From positions 1 to 46,523 of IMG/VR virus record IMGVR_UViG_3300035211_000089: a DNA stretch of 46,523 bases; one strand, 5' to 3'. Position numbers and translations under genes: made by a program. A model generated the notes under the pieces. It searched no databases. It saw only the letters and a program-made list of their open reading frames with translations, and had not been told where the DNA came from. This DNA comes from a virus. Positions 30,209 to 40,744 of the stretch are shown piece by piece. Each line of letters opens with the position of its first letter. Position 1 is the first letter of the stretch.

Positions 30209-33200
30209 ACGCGAAGGCGAAGACCTTCATGCAGCAGGCAGAGACGAATCCGCCTCTGTTAGGGAAGCGGACTGCCCTGGACGCTAAGGTGATGGCATTC
30301 ATGTTTCACGCCGAAAAGGTCGCCAAACTCCAGAATGAGCAGACGATGGGCGAGCTGCAGGAAATGGCTGAAGCCGGCCAGGTGCCTCAGCCGAGCCAGG
30401 CGGACGCCACGGCGGTCAGGACGATGATTGAACAACCCGCTTTCGGTAATGTCGAGATGGATCCCGATCTGCTGAAGTTTACTGAAGAACCAGCCCCTGC
30501 TCAGAGTACCGGCACCGGCAGCCTGCTCCAAAAACTCCAGGCCCAGGGCGCATCGTATGAGGAAATCGATCGCATGATGCCGCAGTTGACGCGATCGCTC
30601 AAATCGCGCCGGCTCTCAGTCTCGGAACGTCTCTCCGATGTAGGGACCGGCCTGGCTGACTTCACCAAGAGCGCGGTCGACGAGCTGACACCCAATTTCG
30701 TGAAGGGTGCTTACAATCGCTCTCTGACAGGGGTCGCTCACGAAATAGCCTTTGGACAACCGGCTTTCGATCTATCCGGATGGGAGCCGAACGTCATCGA
30801 GGATATCGCGGCGACCGTCCTCTCTTTCATCATGCCCTTGGACGTGGCCACGCTGGGCGCCGGTTCGGCCATGGGCAAGGGTATGGTCAGAGTGGTTAAA
30901 TCGGGTCTGGTGCGACGCCTGGTCAATTACGGAGTGCGAAAAGAAGTGGCTGAGCGGGCGGTTGAAAAGGCAAGCGAGACGGCTCTCGGCCGGATGGTCT
31001 CCAGCGGAGCGACAACGGCGCAGACACTTGGAACGTATGAGGCCGCTTTCCCGGCTATCTCCGGCGAAGACTTGGAAGTGATCGGCAAGAGTTATGCTCG
31101 GGGTTCTGCTCTCGGCTTTATCCTGGGCGGGACCACGGGCTTGACGGCGCGATGGGGTAGGTCCATTCGAAGATTGTCAAATGGCGGCTATGTCTATCAG
31201 CAGTCGCTGCCCGGCAAGGCTGCTCAGGTCGGTGCTGAAATCGGGGCCTTTGCGGCCGGCGGGCCACAGGTTGAATCGATGTTCGAGGGTGAAGGCAACC
31301 TGGTGATGCCGACGCTCGAGGACCTGACGCATGCGACCGGCATCGTGATCGGCCTGAAACTGCAGGGTCTGGCTTCCAACTGGACGAAAAGCAAGGTCCA
31401 GGAGCATCTTTACAGCATCGTAGCTGAAAAGGGCAGGTCACTCGGAGAGGCTGTCCAGGAGTTGCTGCGAGACCCGAAAATCCTCGAGAGCATCCTGCAG
31501 AGGGAGCCGGAACAGGCGGCCGAGAATGTCGAGACGGCCAGGAAGAAGATTCTCGAGGGCGGTCAGCCGGAAATGCCGAAAGACCTTGATCCGGAGCTCA
31601 GGCAGATATGGGATCAGGCCCAGGCCGGCGATGAGCGGCTCGATCAGAGACTGCAGGAAGCCGGTTACTCCCCCGAAGATATATCGATCATGGAACCGGC
31701 GGAGAAGGCTTATTGGGCGTCCGGTGGTCAGATCGGATGGTTGAAGCAGGCGGAGCAGGGGGAGAGTTGGGCGAAAGAGCCGTGGGAGATGACGAGGCAG
31801 GAATATACTGAAGCCAACATGCCTTCACAGTCAATGGGGGGCGGGGTATCGGAGCACATTCTCGCAAGACATCATGCCATTGAAGTTCAAAAAGCTCTGG
31901 CGGAAGGGAAACGACCCACAAGTGATATAGTTCTACAGTCCGATGAGATCCTGGGCAAAGACTCTGAGTACCCAGCCGAAGTGCTCGCCGACTACCCCGA
32001 CCTCGCGAAGAAGCATCAGACCACAAAGACAGGAGCTGAAGATGCCAAAGGGTTACGAGAAGATGAGGGACAAGTTCCACCGCGAGGGTCGGACGTTGAA
32101 GGCGGCAAAGACACTGGCGGCAAAGATCTGGAACAGCAAACACCCGAGAAACCCGGTGACCAGAAAACACCGGAAGTAGTCAAGCCAAAGGCCGCCGAGA
32201 ATTTCCGCGATCTGCCCGAATCGAACGACGAATTCCTCGACATGAACATCGGCAAGTATCATGAGCGGTTCGATGAAGTCACCGGGGTCATGGAGAAGGC
32301 CCAGGCCGACGCCAAGGAGAAGGCTGAGCCGCTCTGGCAGGAGCTCGAGGACCTGAAGGGCAAGGGTCGCAAGAAAGCGATCGTCGAGCGCCGCAAAGAG
32401 CTCAAACAGCAGATTGCCGAAATCCACGAAGAAGCTCGCCAGCTCGAGCAGTTCCGGGAGGAACAATGGATTGCCGAGAACGAGCGGCTACTCGATGTTG
32501 TCCAGGAGATAGCGAAGAAGGACAAGAGACTTCCGAAAGACGTCGATATCGAGAGCTTGGCCATGGAGCTCGCCGAGATGGCCCTGGAGGACCGCTGGCG
32601 AGATGCTTACCGGACCGACCGGAAGACTTTCCGCGAGCTGTACGAGCAGATCGTCCAGGAGGAATTGGAGGAAGCGCCGGGCGAACCGCCGAAAGAAAAG
32701 GTCGATGTAAACTCCGAGGAATTCGAGCAGCAGATTGACCGGGAGATCGAGGAACTCGGAACCAGAGAGGTTGGACTGCCGGCCAACCTAAAACCGCTGA
32801 AAGACAAGAAGCGATACCTTCAGAAGTTGCTCGATGTCGAAGCCGCTGAGCTCGAGGATCAGGACCGGTCGCTCAAGTCATATCGCGAATACCGAAAACG
32901 AATCGCCAGCGAGGGCGACATAATCGGCGACGATGGCTACAAGCTGTCTGTGAATCTGGATCTGATAAAGAACCACATTACGTATCATGGTGGCGTCCTG
33001 GAGGCTATTGAGAAAGAGGTCCAACGAGTCCGCAAGGAGATCGAAACGGGCAAGAAACAACCCAGGACTAAACCCAAGACCAAAAAGCCGACAACTCGGA
33101 AACCCGAGAAGCCGACCGAACCGCCGAAGGACGTCGAAACGCCAGAGACAGCCACCGAAGACATCATCGAGGGCAAGCGCGAGTCGAAGCTGGGCATGAA

Positions 33201-36200
33201 AGAATTCAAAAAGCGGATGGTTGCCGAGTTGGATAAAGCGATCAAAAAATCCAGTGAGCGACCTGAAGGATTAACCTGGCTTGCAGAACGTGTTCTTAAG
33301 CTTGAGAAAAACTATGCCGCAGCTCGGAACGATGCTCGTAGGGAAACTGTACGAGAAGACCTGCGAATAGCGAAAAACGCTTTGGAGGAAGCCCGCAAGA
33401 AGCATGGTGTTGGGTTCGTCAATATACACATACCGGGCGACGGCGATTTTACGATCGAGAATACGAGACAGTCGCTGGAGGCGGTCCGAAAGAAGGTCCG
33501 CGGGCTACCGGCGACTATCGGGCCGAAACCCGAGAAACCACCGACCGAGCCAGGTGCCGGCAAGACGCCACACGAAACCAAGTATGTTGCTATCCTACCC
33601 GACACGGAGGTCGAAGGCGGTAAATATACTTCGCCGGTTCCGGCTTCACCCCGGCCTCTGAAAAAACCGCCCGAGAGCGTCAAATTCAAAAAACCCGGCA
33701 TTCCGCTGTGGGAGATGGGGGGGCACTTCGCCGTACTCAAAAGCGCCATGAAGCCGCCGATGAAGCCGCGGTATGACGAAACGCGACCGCCCTTTGATCC
33801 GAAAAACGGCAAGGGGATTATCAAAGACGCCATCCAGGCAGAGAACCTGCAGCCGCTGGAGGAAGTGGCCCGCCTGCACCTGAACGATGCCCCTACCATG
33901 GCCGTTTTCTACGATGGAAAAAGAAAGCACTTCTTCAGCGCCGACTATATCGACTACTTCCATCGGCATATTAAAGACTTTGGTCTTTGGTCAGATAAGA
34001 ACCCAGCTTCGGCTGCCGTCATGGTATCGGGAAAGAAGAAAGTTGGAATTCTTATGCCGATGCGGGGTGGCGATGTCGGCGACAAGCTACGGATCAAGCT
34101 CAAAGAGTCGGAAGGCGTCGAGAAGAAAAGCGCCACTCCCAAGGGCGCCGACGCCATGCCGATCGTCCGCGGCCACGTCGACGCCTACTCCGAATATCTC
34201 AAGAAAGAGATGGAGGGGCGGATTTCGAAACGCCGGATCGGGCCCAGGGAGATCACCGACTACCTTTCCAAGGCTTTCTCCACCCCGATCCGAAGCGGTC
34301 GAACCGGCAGAGCCGCCGGCCTGCACTACCCCGACTGGAATATGACCAGGGTCAAGGACCTGCGGGACCTGCCGGTCACGTCGCACGAAGTTGCCCACCG
34401 GATCGACAAGATGTTCGACCTTCGCCATACCCTATTCAAGGGAGATAGCGAGCTCGCGGATCTCGACTACAATCAGAATGCCCGCCGCACGAAAGAAGGC
34501 TTCGCCGAGTACATGCGCCACTGGCTCACCGAGTCGATGGACGTGACCAAGGTTGCTCCGAAATTCACCGAGAAGTGGAACACCTGGCTGAAGGATCATC
34601 CGGAGATTAAGGAAAAGCTGGAGACCGCCCGTGATATGATCCGAGAGTGGCGGAAGCAGGGCGCTGACAACCGCGTCCTGAGCCAGATCGATATCAAAAA
34701 CAAAGGTCTGCCGCTACCTTTGAAAGAGAAGCTGACCCGTAAGCTCAGACGTGCCGGCTACCTGGGCGTCGATGACCTTTTGGTCCTCGAGCATGCCGAG
34801 CGTGAAATTCGGGGCATGAAGCCAGGCGACAAGCTGGACCCGAAGAAGATCCCACCACAGAGCAGCCCGACCATGATCGCCCGAGACGTGGCCAAGAAGG
34901 CCTACGCCAAGGCCCGGCAGATGGTGATCGACGGCACGTTCGACTTCTCGGGCAAGAGGACCGGTATCAGCCTGAGAGCCGTCCTCGAGCCAGTGGCCGA
35001 TCATCTCAACGAATTTCTCGTCTATGGGTACGCCAAGCGTGGTATCGAGCTGCACGAACGGGGCAAGAATCCCGGTATCGATTACGGTGACGCCAAGTAC
35101 ATCGTCAACAAGTACGAAAGCCCCGATCATCCGCTACGGGAGAATTTCATTAAGTCGCTGGGCGAGCTGACCGGATTTGCCGATCGTGTACTCCAGTACG
35201 TAGTGGACGCCGGGGTTTTGTCGCCGGCCGAAGCCAAGCACATGCGCGAGCTGAACCAGTATTACATCCCGCTGAAGCGCGTAATGGACGATGGCGTCTG
35301 GACCGGTCCCAGAACCGGAGGGCGCCGACTGTCCAATTTGGGGCAACCGGTGAAGCGGCTGAAAGGATCCGGTCGGGCAATCGTCAATCCGCTCGAGTCG
35401 ATTGTCAAGCAGACCGCCGAAATGATCTCGATCGCGGACAAGGTGCGGGTAGGACGTGCCCTGGTGGAGCTGGCCGAGAAACACAATTTCTCCGGAAAGT
35501 GGGTCTTTAAGGTCAAGACGCCGCAGCGGAGAGTCAGAATCGATCCGGTCAAGGCGATCAAGCAGATGCTGGACAAGGGGATGATTGACATCGATGACAT
35601 TCCCGAGATGAACACCCAGGGGCGGATGCTTGACTTCTACATCAACCAGGCTCAGTACATGGGGCATGAGAATATCGTTTCGTTCTGGATCAATGGGGAG
35701 CGCAAATTCTACGAGCTCGATGCTGACCTGCACGGCGCCATGAAGGGACTCGACACCTATTTTGCGCCACCGGTGGTGGACGTCCTGTTCGGCAAGCCGG
35801 CCAGGATGGTCAGGCTCGGGGCCACCGGTGTTAACCTGGGCTTCACCCTGATAACGAACCCGATCCGCGATGCCATGACGCTATCGCTGCAGACCGACTA
35901 CATCAAAAGCTATCGGCTTCTGGACAGCCTGATGCGAGGTTTCTGGACCCGCACACCATGGGGCACCGAATCGCAAGAGAACATGAAAAGGCTCTGGCTC
36001 CGTTCGGGTGGTGACATGGCGAACCTGCTCGGACTCGATCGCAAGACGTTCCAGCGGACGGTCAACGAGGCATTGGCCAGCAAGAAGACCAGAAAGGCGA
36101 TGAACATCCTGGGACATCCGATCGATGCCCTGCGTGAAGTTCTGTCGGTGTCTGAAGCTGGTCCCAGGCTGGCCGAATTCGAAGCCGCCTACAAGGCCGG

Positions 36201-37197
36201 GGAGAAGCTGTACGGCAAGGGCAGTGTTTCGGCAAGGATCATGGCAGCCAACGCTGCCGCCGACGTGACGATTAACTTCTCGCGCATGGGTAAATACGGC
36301 GCAGTCCTGAATCAGATCATTCCGTTTTTCAATGCCAACGTGCAGGGTATGGCCCGGTTCTACCGCATGGGCAGGCAGCATCCGGTGAGAGCTGCTGTCA
36401 AGGGAATCGGTATGCTGACTATACCGACCCTGGTGCTGTGGGATGAGCACAAGGACGAAAAGTGGTACCAGGACCTGCCCGATTGGGACAAGTACGGCTT
36501 CTGGCATTTCAACCTGGGCAAGACCAGCGACCAGGAGGACGTGATTCTCCGGCTGCCGCGGCCGTTCGAGTGGGGGGTCGGTTTCGCCTCGATGCCCGAG
36601 GCCGTGATGAATTACTGGTACAATAAGGAGCCGGATGCCTTCAAGTCCGCCATGAAAGAGATGTTCGGCCAGCTCCTGCCGCCGATCATGCCGACCACGG
36701 TGCGGACACCGGTCGAGGTCTGGGCCAACTACGATTTCTTCCGCGATCGGCCGATCGATCCGCATTGGGAAGTTGAGTACACCAAAGCCAGTCCCGACCT
36801 TCGATACAGCGAATGGACCACGGAGACGGCGAAGTTCATCGGCAAGACGTTCCGCATGTCACCGCGGAAGATCGAGCACACGATCGAGGGGTTGACCGGT
36901 GGCCTGGGTGAAGACGTTATCAGGTTTGCTGAGACAGGATACAAGCGGATTGAGGGCCAGCAGGATTTATTTGCATTCGAACACCCGGCCGATATTCCGG
37001 TCGGCGGACGACTGTTCAGTCGAACCAAGACAACCGAGGAGTCGGAGGCTCGCATTGAGGCCGAGTACAGGAGAACCAAAGGGGAAATCAATCGTCTCGA
37101 TCGCCTCGCAGAAGATGAAAACCGGCCTGAGTTGCGGGAGCGGGCCGACAAGCTGATCGAAGAATGGAACAAAAAGCATCCGGACTGGCCGATATGA
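30181..37197 (+). CDS. Giant polyvalent virion protein with metallopeptidase motif and LPD38-like domain
   Basis: A 2338-residue protein, probably packaged and injected with the DNA to protect it or act on the new host. It starts at TTG 30181 behind AGGAG. Early region: hydrophobic Gly/Ala segment at about 205-310 (ATVLSFIMPLDVATLGAGSA). Middle: long charged coiled coils (about 690-1010). Residues 1402-1406 are HEVAH, a gluzincin-type HExxH, followed by EGFAEY (1439-1444) supplying the third zinc ligand, so an active metallopeptidase is plausible. About 1880-2250 matches the LPD38-like domain of large polyvalent proteins (NLGFTLITNPIRDAM, IIPFFNANVQGMARFYRM). Polyvalent proteins are a known theme of phage-host conflict; this one's substrates are unknown. 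Confidence 0.85.
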   Translation: MATTRRDELDAKAKTFMQQAETNPPLLGKRTALDAKVMAFMFHAEKVAKLQNEQTMGELQEMAEAGQVPQPSQADATAVRTMIEQPAFGNVEMDPDLLKFTEEPAPAQSTGTGSLLQKLQAQGASYEEIDRMMPQLTRSLKSRRLSVSERLSDVGTGLADFTKSAVDELTPNFVKGAYNRSLTGVAHEIAFGQPAFDLSGWEPNVIEDIAATVLSFIMPLDVATLGAGSAMGKGMVRVVKSGLVRRLVNYGVRKEVAERAVEKASETALGRMVSSGATTAQTLGTYEAAFPAISGEDLEVIGKSYARGSALGFILGGTTGLTARWGRSIRRLSNGGYVYQQSLPGKAAQVGAEIGAFAAGGPQVESMFEGEGNLVMPTLEDLTHATGIVIGLKLQGLASNWTKSKVQEHLYSIVAEKGRSLGEAVQELLRDPKILESILQREPEQAAENVETARKKILEGGQPEMPKDLDPELRQIWDQAQAGDERLDQRLQEAGYSPEDISIMEPAEKAYWASGGQIGWLKQAEQGESWAKEPWEMTRQEYTEANMPSQSMGGGVSEHILARHHAIEVQKALAEGKRPTSDIVLQSDEILGKDSEYPAEVLADYPDLAKKHQTTKTGAEDAKGLREDEGQVPPRGSDVEGGKDTGGKDLEQQTPEKPGDQKTPEVVKPKAAENFRDLPESNDEFLDMNIGKYHERFDEVTGVMEKAQADAKEKAEPLWQELEDLKGKGRKKAIVERRKELKQQIAEIHEEARQLEQFREEQWIAENERLLDVVQEIAKKDKRLPKDVDIESLAMELAEMALEDRWRDAYRTDRKTFRELYEQIVQEELEEAPGEPPKEKVDVNSEEFEQQIDREIEELGTREVGLPANLKPLKDKKRYLQKLLDVEAAELEDQDRSLKSYREYRKRIASEGDIIGDDGYKLSVNLDLIKNHITYHGGVLEAIEKEVQRVRKEIETGKKQPRTKPKTKKPTTRKPEKPTEPPKDVETPETATEDIIEGKRESKLGMKEFKKRMVAELDKAIKKSSERPEGLTWLAERVLKLEKNYAAARNDARRETVREDLRIAKNALEEARKKHGVGFVNIHIPGDGDFTIENTRQSLEAVRKKVRGLPATIGPKPEKPPTEPGAGKTPHETKYVAILPDTEVEGGKYTSPVPASPRPLKKPPESVKFKKPGIPLWEMGGHFAVLKSAMKPPMKPRYDETRPPFDPKNGKGIIKDAIQAENLQPLEEVARLHLNDAPTMAVFYDGKRKHFFSADYIDYFHRHIKDFGLWSDKNPASAAVMVSGKKKVGILMPMRGGDVGDKLRIKLKESEGVEKKSATPKGADAMPIVRGHVDAYSEYLKKEMEGRISKRRIGPREITDYLSKAFSTPIRSGRTGRAAGLHYPDWNMTRVKDLRDLPVTSHEVAHRIDKMFDLRHTLFKGDSELADLDYNQNARRTKEGFAEYMRHWLTESMDVTKVAPKFTEKWNTWLKDHPEIKEKLETARDMIREWRKQGADNRVLSQIDIKNKGLPLPLKEKLTRKLRRAGYLGVDDLLVLEHAEREIRGMKPGDKLDPKKIPPQSSPTMIARDVAKKAYAKARQMVIDGTFDFSGKRTGISLRAVLEPVADHLNEFLVYGYAKRGIELHERGKNPGIDYGDAKYIVNKYESPDHPLRENFIKSLGELTGFADRVLQYVVDAGVLSPAEAKHMRELNQYYIPLKRVMDDGVWTGPRTGGRRLSNLGQPVKRLKGSGRAIVNPLESIVKQTAEMISIADKVRVGRALVELAEKHNFSGKWVFKVKTPQRRVRIDPVKAIKQMLDKGMIDIDDIPEMNTQGRMLDFYINQAQYMGHENIVSFWINGERKFYELDADLHGAMKGLDTYFAPPVVDVLFGKPARMVRLGATGVNLGFTLITNPIRDAMTLSLQTDYIKSYRLLDSLMRGFWTRTPWGTESQENMKRLWLRSGGDMANLLGLDRKTFQRTVNEALASKKTRKAMNILGHPIDALREVLSVSEAGPRLAEFEAAYKAGEKLYGKGSVSARIMAANAAADVTINFSRMGKYGAVLNQIIPFFNANVQGMARFYRMGRQHPVRAAVKGIGMLTIPTLVLWDEHKDEKWYQDLPDWDKYGFWHFNLGKTSDQEDVILRLPRPFEWGVGFASMPEAVMNYWYNKEPDAFKSAMKEMFGQLLPPIMPTTVRTPVEVWANYDFFRDRPIDPHWEVEYTKASPDLRYSEWTTETAKFIGKTFRMSPRKIEHTIEGLTGGLGEDVIRFAETGYKRIEGQQDLFAFEHPADIPVGGRLFSRTKTTEESEARIEAEYRRTKGEINRLDRLAEDENRPELRERADKLIEEWNKKHPDWPI
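32042..32179 (+). CDS. Nested 45-residue gene inside the polyvalent gene
   Basis: In a different frame of the giant gene lies a 45-residue basic protein (MPKGYEKMRDKFHREG, then KAAKTLAAKIWNSKHP) that looks like the small basic proteins with GYxxMRDxF...KAAKIWN found on their own in many tailed phages. It has AGGAG about 8 bp before its ATG. The host frame at this place encodes a disordered linker (GKDTGGKDLEQQTPEKPGD), which would tolerate a second code. Whether it is translated is inferred. Confidence 0.55.
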   Translation: MPKGYEKMRDKFHREGRTLKAAKTLAAKIWNSKHPRNPVTRKHRK

Positions 37198-37236
37198 TGT
37201 ACCACTTTGGCATTACATACCGAGAGGGGGTTACCG

Positions 37237-37491
37237 ATGGGACTTGCTAACGGCTCACGATTCGTCACAAAGGACCGCCTGATCTACATACTCCTGGCAA
37301 TAATCGCGTTCATGGCGAGCTTTACCATCTATGAGAAAGTGGCTGCCATTCAGCGAAATACGGACGATATCTCTGTGCTCAAGGCTCAATTTGCAGAGGT
37401 CCAGTCAGAGCTCAGTCACATAAGAGAGGCGGTCGATGAGATCAAATCGGCGGTAAAGGATGACAAGAAGAAGACTGAGGACGGAAGATAA
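37237..37491 (+). CDS. Membrane-anchored coiled-coil protein
   Basis: An 84-residue protein with one N-terminal membrane span (LIYILLAIIAFMASFTIYEK) and a C-terminal coiled coil (ISVLKAQFAEVQSELSHIRE), ending in a Lys-rich tail. The topology fits an inner-membrane spanin (Rz-like) or an anchor for ejection proteins; no outer-membrane partner gene is obvious nearby. ATG 37237 chosen by GAGAGGGGG. Confidence 0.6.
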   Translation: MGLANGSRFVTKDRLIYILLAIIAFMASFTIYEKVAAIQRNTDDISVLKAQFAEVQSELSHIREAVDEIKSAVKDDKKKTEDGR

Positions 37492-37574
37492 AATTACAGA
37501 CAGCGCGGCTTGAAGGGGCCGCTTATATTGCTGTTGAGTCAGCATCGGTGTCGTCGACTACAGGAGGCGACACA

Positions 37575-40112
37575 ATGTCAAGTAAAGCTACTCTCAGGCG
37601 AATTCTCTTCCTGGCGATCGCCCTGAGTATATTGGTCGGCCACAACTACATGCAGGCCGGCGTCACCTATCCCGGCACGAAAAAAGCCAATTCGGGCGTA
37701 CAGTCCCGACCGGTGGATATCTACAGGTGGATCAGCGCCGAGCTGACCGACACTTCGACCTGGACCTGGGATACTATTGCCGGCTACATAGAAGCGCTCG
37801 GCCTGGATATCGACACTACCGACATGCCGCCGATGCTGGCGGGGTATATCGGAGATCGGGCCGGAGGGAGTGACAGCGCGACGGTTTTGTCGTGGATGGG
37901 CGGTCATGTGAGCGATACAGCCGGGGCTGTCAGGACTGACCTAGCCGACACCGCGAGCGACCTTCGGACGGACCTCATGTCAAAAGGGGGAGGGACGTTC
38001 TCGGGTGATGTTACCTTCAGTGCAGCCGATCTGAACATGGGATCGAGCAACCGTCTGAAGTTCACCGATTCCTTGCGCTTTGACTGGGCCAATCACCCTG
38101 GCGTCTACGACTACTTCTTCAAGGTGTGGCAAGACACGATCGGGTTCGTAATATGGACCACCGGAAATGGTTATGACCCTGTTTTCAAATTTTACTCTAA
38201 CAAGATAGAAGGAACGGCGGTCTACGCCAGTACGCCGGAAATCACCGGCGACGTGAATTGGACCGGCAACGAAATCACGGACGCGTATCTTTCTGACGCC
38301 CTGACCTGCAACGAAGCCGACGATGTTGATACGGCCGGGACGAAGATCGCGGCGGCCCTGCTTGATCGACTGACCTCCCAGGGAGCCTACACTATGCCCG
38401 GAGTTGATGCGGCCGGGAGCTGGTACCATCTTGCCTACGATGCGTCTGGCGATACAGCTTTGTGGGTATGGCCGTATGCCTATCGCGGTTACGACGATTC
38501 CTGTGTTTATATCCGGCTACTCGACGACGTTACCAACGACTTCGAATTCAGGATCCCAAGCACCGGCGCCGTTCCCGGTTTTGCCACGGATGCCTGGTGG
38601 CTGCGCTCCAATCTGCCAATCTCAATCGCAAATGGCAACGGCCTGGCTCTGGGCTTTGAGATTGACATTCTCCGCGGTTCTGACTCCACCAAAAGCTGGG
38701 CGCTCAGAAACGACTCTATAATTGCGGAGAACGCTTCGACCAATTATATCGGAAATCTCTTGAAGGTCGAGACTGACTCCCTTTCAGCAGACTATATCGT
38801 AACAACCGGATCCGGTTCTGGTCAGGTCGTTATGGAGGGAGCTACCTCTGGATCGGGTGGTTTCGGAGTTCAGGACGTTGCCGGTTCCCCGGCTCTCCTG
38901 CTTCTACCTATCACGGACGGCAGCAACGGCGACCAGTTGACGACGGACGGTGCTGGTAATCTCTCATGGGCCGCGGCAGGCGGCGCGGGCGGCTCTCAAG
39001 ATACGGTGATGATCCACAACGACGCTGACACCGACTCGATCTTTGCGATCGACAACCGGATCAGCCTCAAGTGGAGTACGGGAATTGATGTCGCTATCGT
39101 GGGTGACACCGCGACGGTTTCGGTGGACAAGACGGAGATCTCGCTGAATTTCTCTGACCTGGCGGGATCCGTAGCTGACGGACAAATCGCCAATGATGCC
39201 GTGGACGGCGGGACCGACGGGGAGATTCAGGACGGCACAATCACCGCGGCCGATATGAGCTGGACCTCGACACCTGGATCGGGCGAGGACAACTACGTTG
39301 TAACCTACAACTACGCGGCCAACAACTTTACGGCCGTTGCCGGCGGGGGTGGTGGAACCTCGGATTCGATTGGATATGCTACTGATGCCGTAGGAACGGG
39401 AGTAGATGCCTGGCTCTATCCCGCTTTCTTCTTTGAGGGTGATGGTATCGGCTTCACGATCACGGGAGAGGATTCGCTGTCGATCTACCTGGACACCAAC
39501 GGTGTTGACATTCAGGCGGCCTTAACGAATCACGACGCCTTATATGACGACTTCTCGGAGTTGTCGGGAAGCCTCGACTCCAGCATGGTCACAGACGGCG
39601 ATCTGTCTATTGATGATATAGCCTGGCGTACCGAGTGGATGGAACTCACGGAGCTTTACGGTTGGTGTCGCGCCCTGGCCGATTCGATTACGGCGTATGA
39701 GGGCTATTGGGATGCCGATAATAGTCGAGCCTGGAAGGTCCTCGATGTGGCCGGGAATATCACCACTGGCGACCGCGATACTCTGGTCCTGGCTGTCACC
39801 GTTCCTTACGCCTGTACGATCGACAGCTTTATAGTCACGACCTTTGCAACCGGCGACTCCGGTATTGTTAAGTACGATTTCAGGGGGCCGGACGTTTCCA
39901 ACAGCGACGACGTTGTTCTCGACTCATCTTACCAGACGGCATCGGTCGAGTGGGGCACCGGGACCAGGGCTGACCCACTCGAAAGCAGGGTAGACCTGAC
40001 CAATAACATCACGGCCGCTGCCGGAGATAAGTACGGCCTCATGGTAATAACCGACTTCCGGGCAGACAACGACTCGACCGGATATACGATAAGACTGAGG
40101 TTGACAAAATGA
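37575..40112 (+). CDS. Large tail fibre-like protein with signal peptide
   Basis: An 845-residue protein. ATG 37575 is chosen by CAGGAGGCG upstream. The N-terminus has basic residues (SSKATLRR), a hydrophobic core (ILFLAIALSILVG) and a possible cleavage near MQAG. The mature part is a repetitive beta-rich chain full of Asp, Thr, Ser and Gly (DGQIANDAVDGGTDGEIQDG), typical of tail fibres. A GCTTATATTG motif lies in the leader at 37521-37530. A fibre with an export signal is unexpected, since phage fibres normally assemble in the cytoplasm. Confidence 0.72.
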   Translation: MSSKATLRRILFLAIALSILVGHNYMQAGVTYPGTKKANSGVQSRPVDIYRWISAELTDTSTWTWDTIAGYIEALGLDIDTTDMPPMLAGYIGDRAGGSDSATVLSWMGGHVSDTAGAVRTDLADTASDLRTDLMSKGGGTFSGDVTFSAADLNMGSSNRLKFTDSLRFDWANHPGVYDYFFKVWQDTIGFVIWTTGNGYDPVFKFYSNKIEGTAVYASTPEITGDVNWTGNEITDAYLSDALTCNEADDVDTAGTKIAAALLDRLTSQGAYTMPGVDAAGSWYHLAYDASGDTALWVWPYAYRGYDDSCVYIRLLDDVTNDFEFRIPSTGAVPGFATDAWWLRSNLPISIANGNGLALGFEIDILRGSDSTKSWALRNDSIIAENASTNYIGNLLKVETDSLSADYIVTTGSGSGQVVMEGATSGSGGFGVQDVAGSPALLLLPITDGSNGDQLTTDGAGNLSWAAAGGAGGSQDTVMIHNDADTDSIFAIDNRISLKWSTGIDVAIVGDTATVSVDKTEISLNFSDLAGSVADGQIANDAVDGGTDGEIQDGTITAADMSWTSTPGSGEDNYVVTYNYAANNFTAVAGGGGGTSDSIGYATDAVGTGVDAWLYPAFFFEGDGIGFTITGEDSLSIYLDTNGVDIQAALTNHDALYDDFSELSGSLDSSMVTDGDLSIDDIAWRTEWMELTELYGWCRALADSITAYEGYWDADNSRAWKVLDVAGNITTGDRDTLVLAVTVPYACTIDSFIVTTFATGDSGIVKYDFRGPDVSNSDDVVLDSSYQTASVEWGTGTRADPLESRVDLTNNITAAAGDKYGLMVITDFRADNDSTGYTIRLRLTK

Positions 40113-40744
40113 GGATTCTAACCTGTTTGCTCATCTTCTTGGTTCTGGCCGGATCGGTCGGAGCCGTCGAGGTCGGCAACGCCGACACCGCGACCGGGCG
40201 ACTCGATAAGTACATGGAAGATGTTATCGTCATCTCGGAGATTCTTGGCTCTGAGATTACGGAGAATCTGACCACCGACTCAGCCTATGTCTACTGTGAA
40301 GGGTTGGCGTCCGGCTTCTTCAAGATCGTCCTTTATGACGATAACTCCGGTGCTCCCGGCGATACCATCCTTACAACGTCCGAAATCGGATCAGACGGTA
40401 CGAGCCGCAAATGGTACGTCGAACCGATCACGGCGTCCCTGACCTCTGGAAACTCCTATTGGGTCGGGGTTGTCGGCAGCAAAGCCTCGAACGCATCCAA
40501 AACGACCAGGGGGGAGAGTTACGGTGAGTGGACGGATAATACAGGAACCTTTGAGGCCGTTCCTGCTGACGGCAGCGGCGCAGTCGCAAGCACCGACGAG
40601 GACACTTTGAAAGCTGTCTGCGTTTACATCGTTGCCCATACGGCATCCGGAGAGACGGTTTACATCGGCATTGAGAAGCAATCGGCTTCTGGAGCTAGAC
40701 TACTACAATCTGAAAGCGGAGCGTCAGCTATCCATGAACCATAA
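40109..40744 (+). CDS. Secreted beta-rich protein of the fibre cluster
   Basis: A 211-residue protein with a clear Sec signal (RILTCLLIFLVLAGSVG, cleaved at VGA before VE). The mature part is a beta-sandwich-like chain (SGFFKIVLYDDNSGAPGD, then SLTSGNSYWVGVVG). The ATG overlaps the fibre stop (ATGA). It could be a fibre tip or chaperone; no family recognised. Confidence 0.68.
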   Translation: MRILTCLLIFLVLAGSVGAVEVGNADTATGRLDKYMEDVIVISEILGSEITENLTTDSAYVYCEGLASGFFKIVLYDDNSGAPGDTILTTSEIGSDGTSRKWYVEPITASLTSGNSYWVGVVGSKASNASKTTRGESYGEWTDNTGTFEAVPADGSGAVASTDEDTLKAVCVYIVAHTASGETVYIGIEKQSASGARLLQSESGASAIHEP

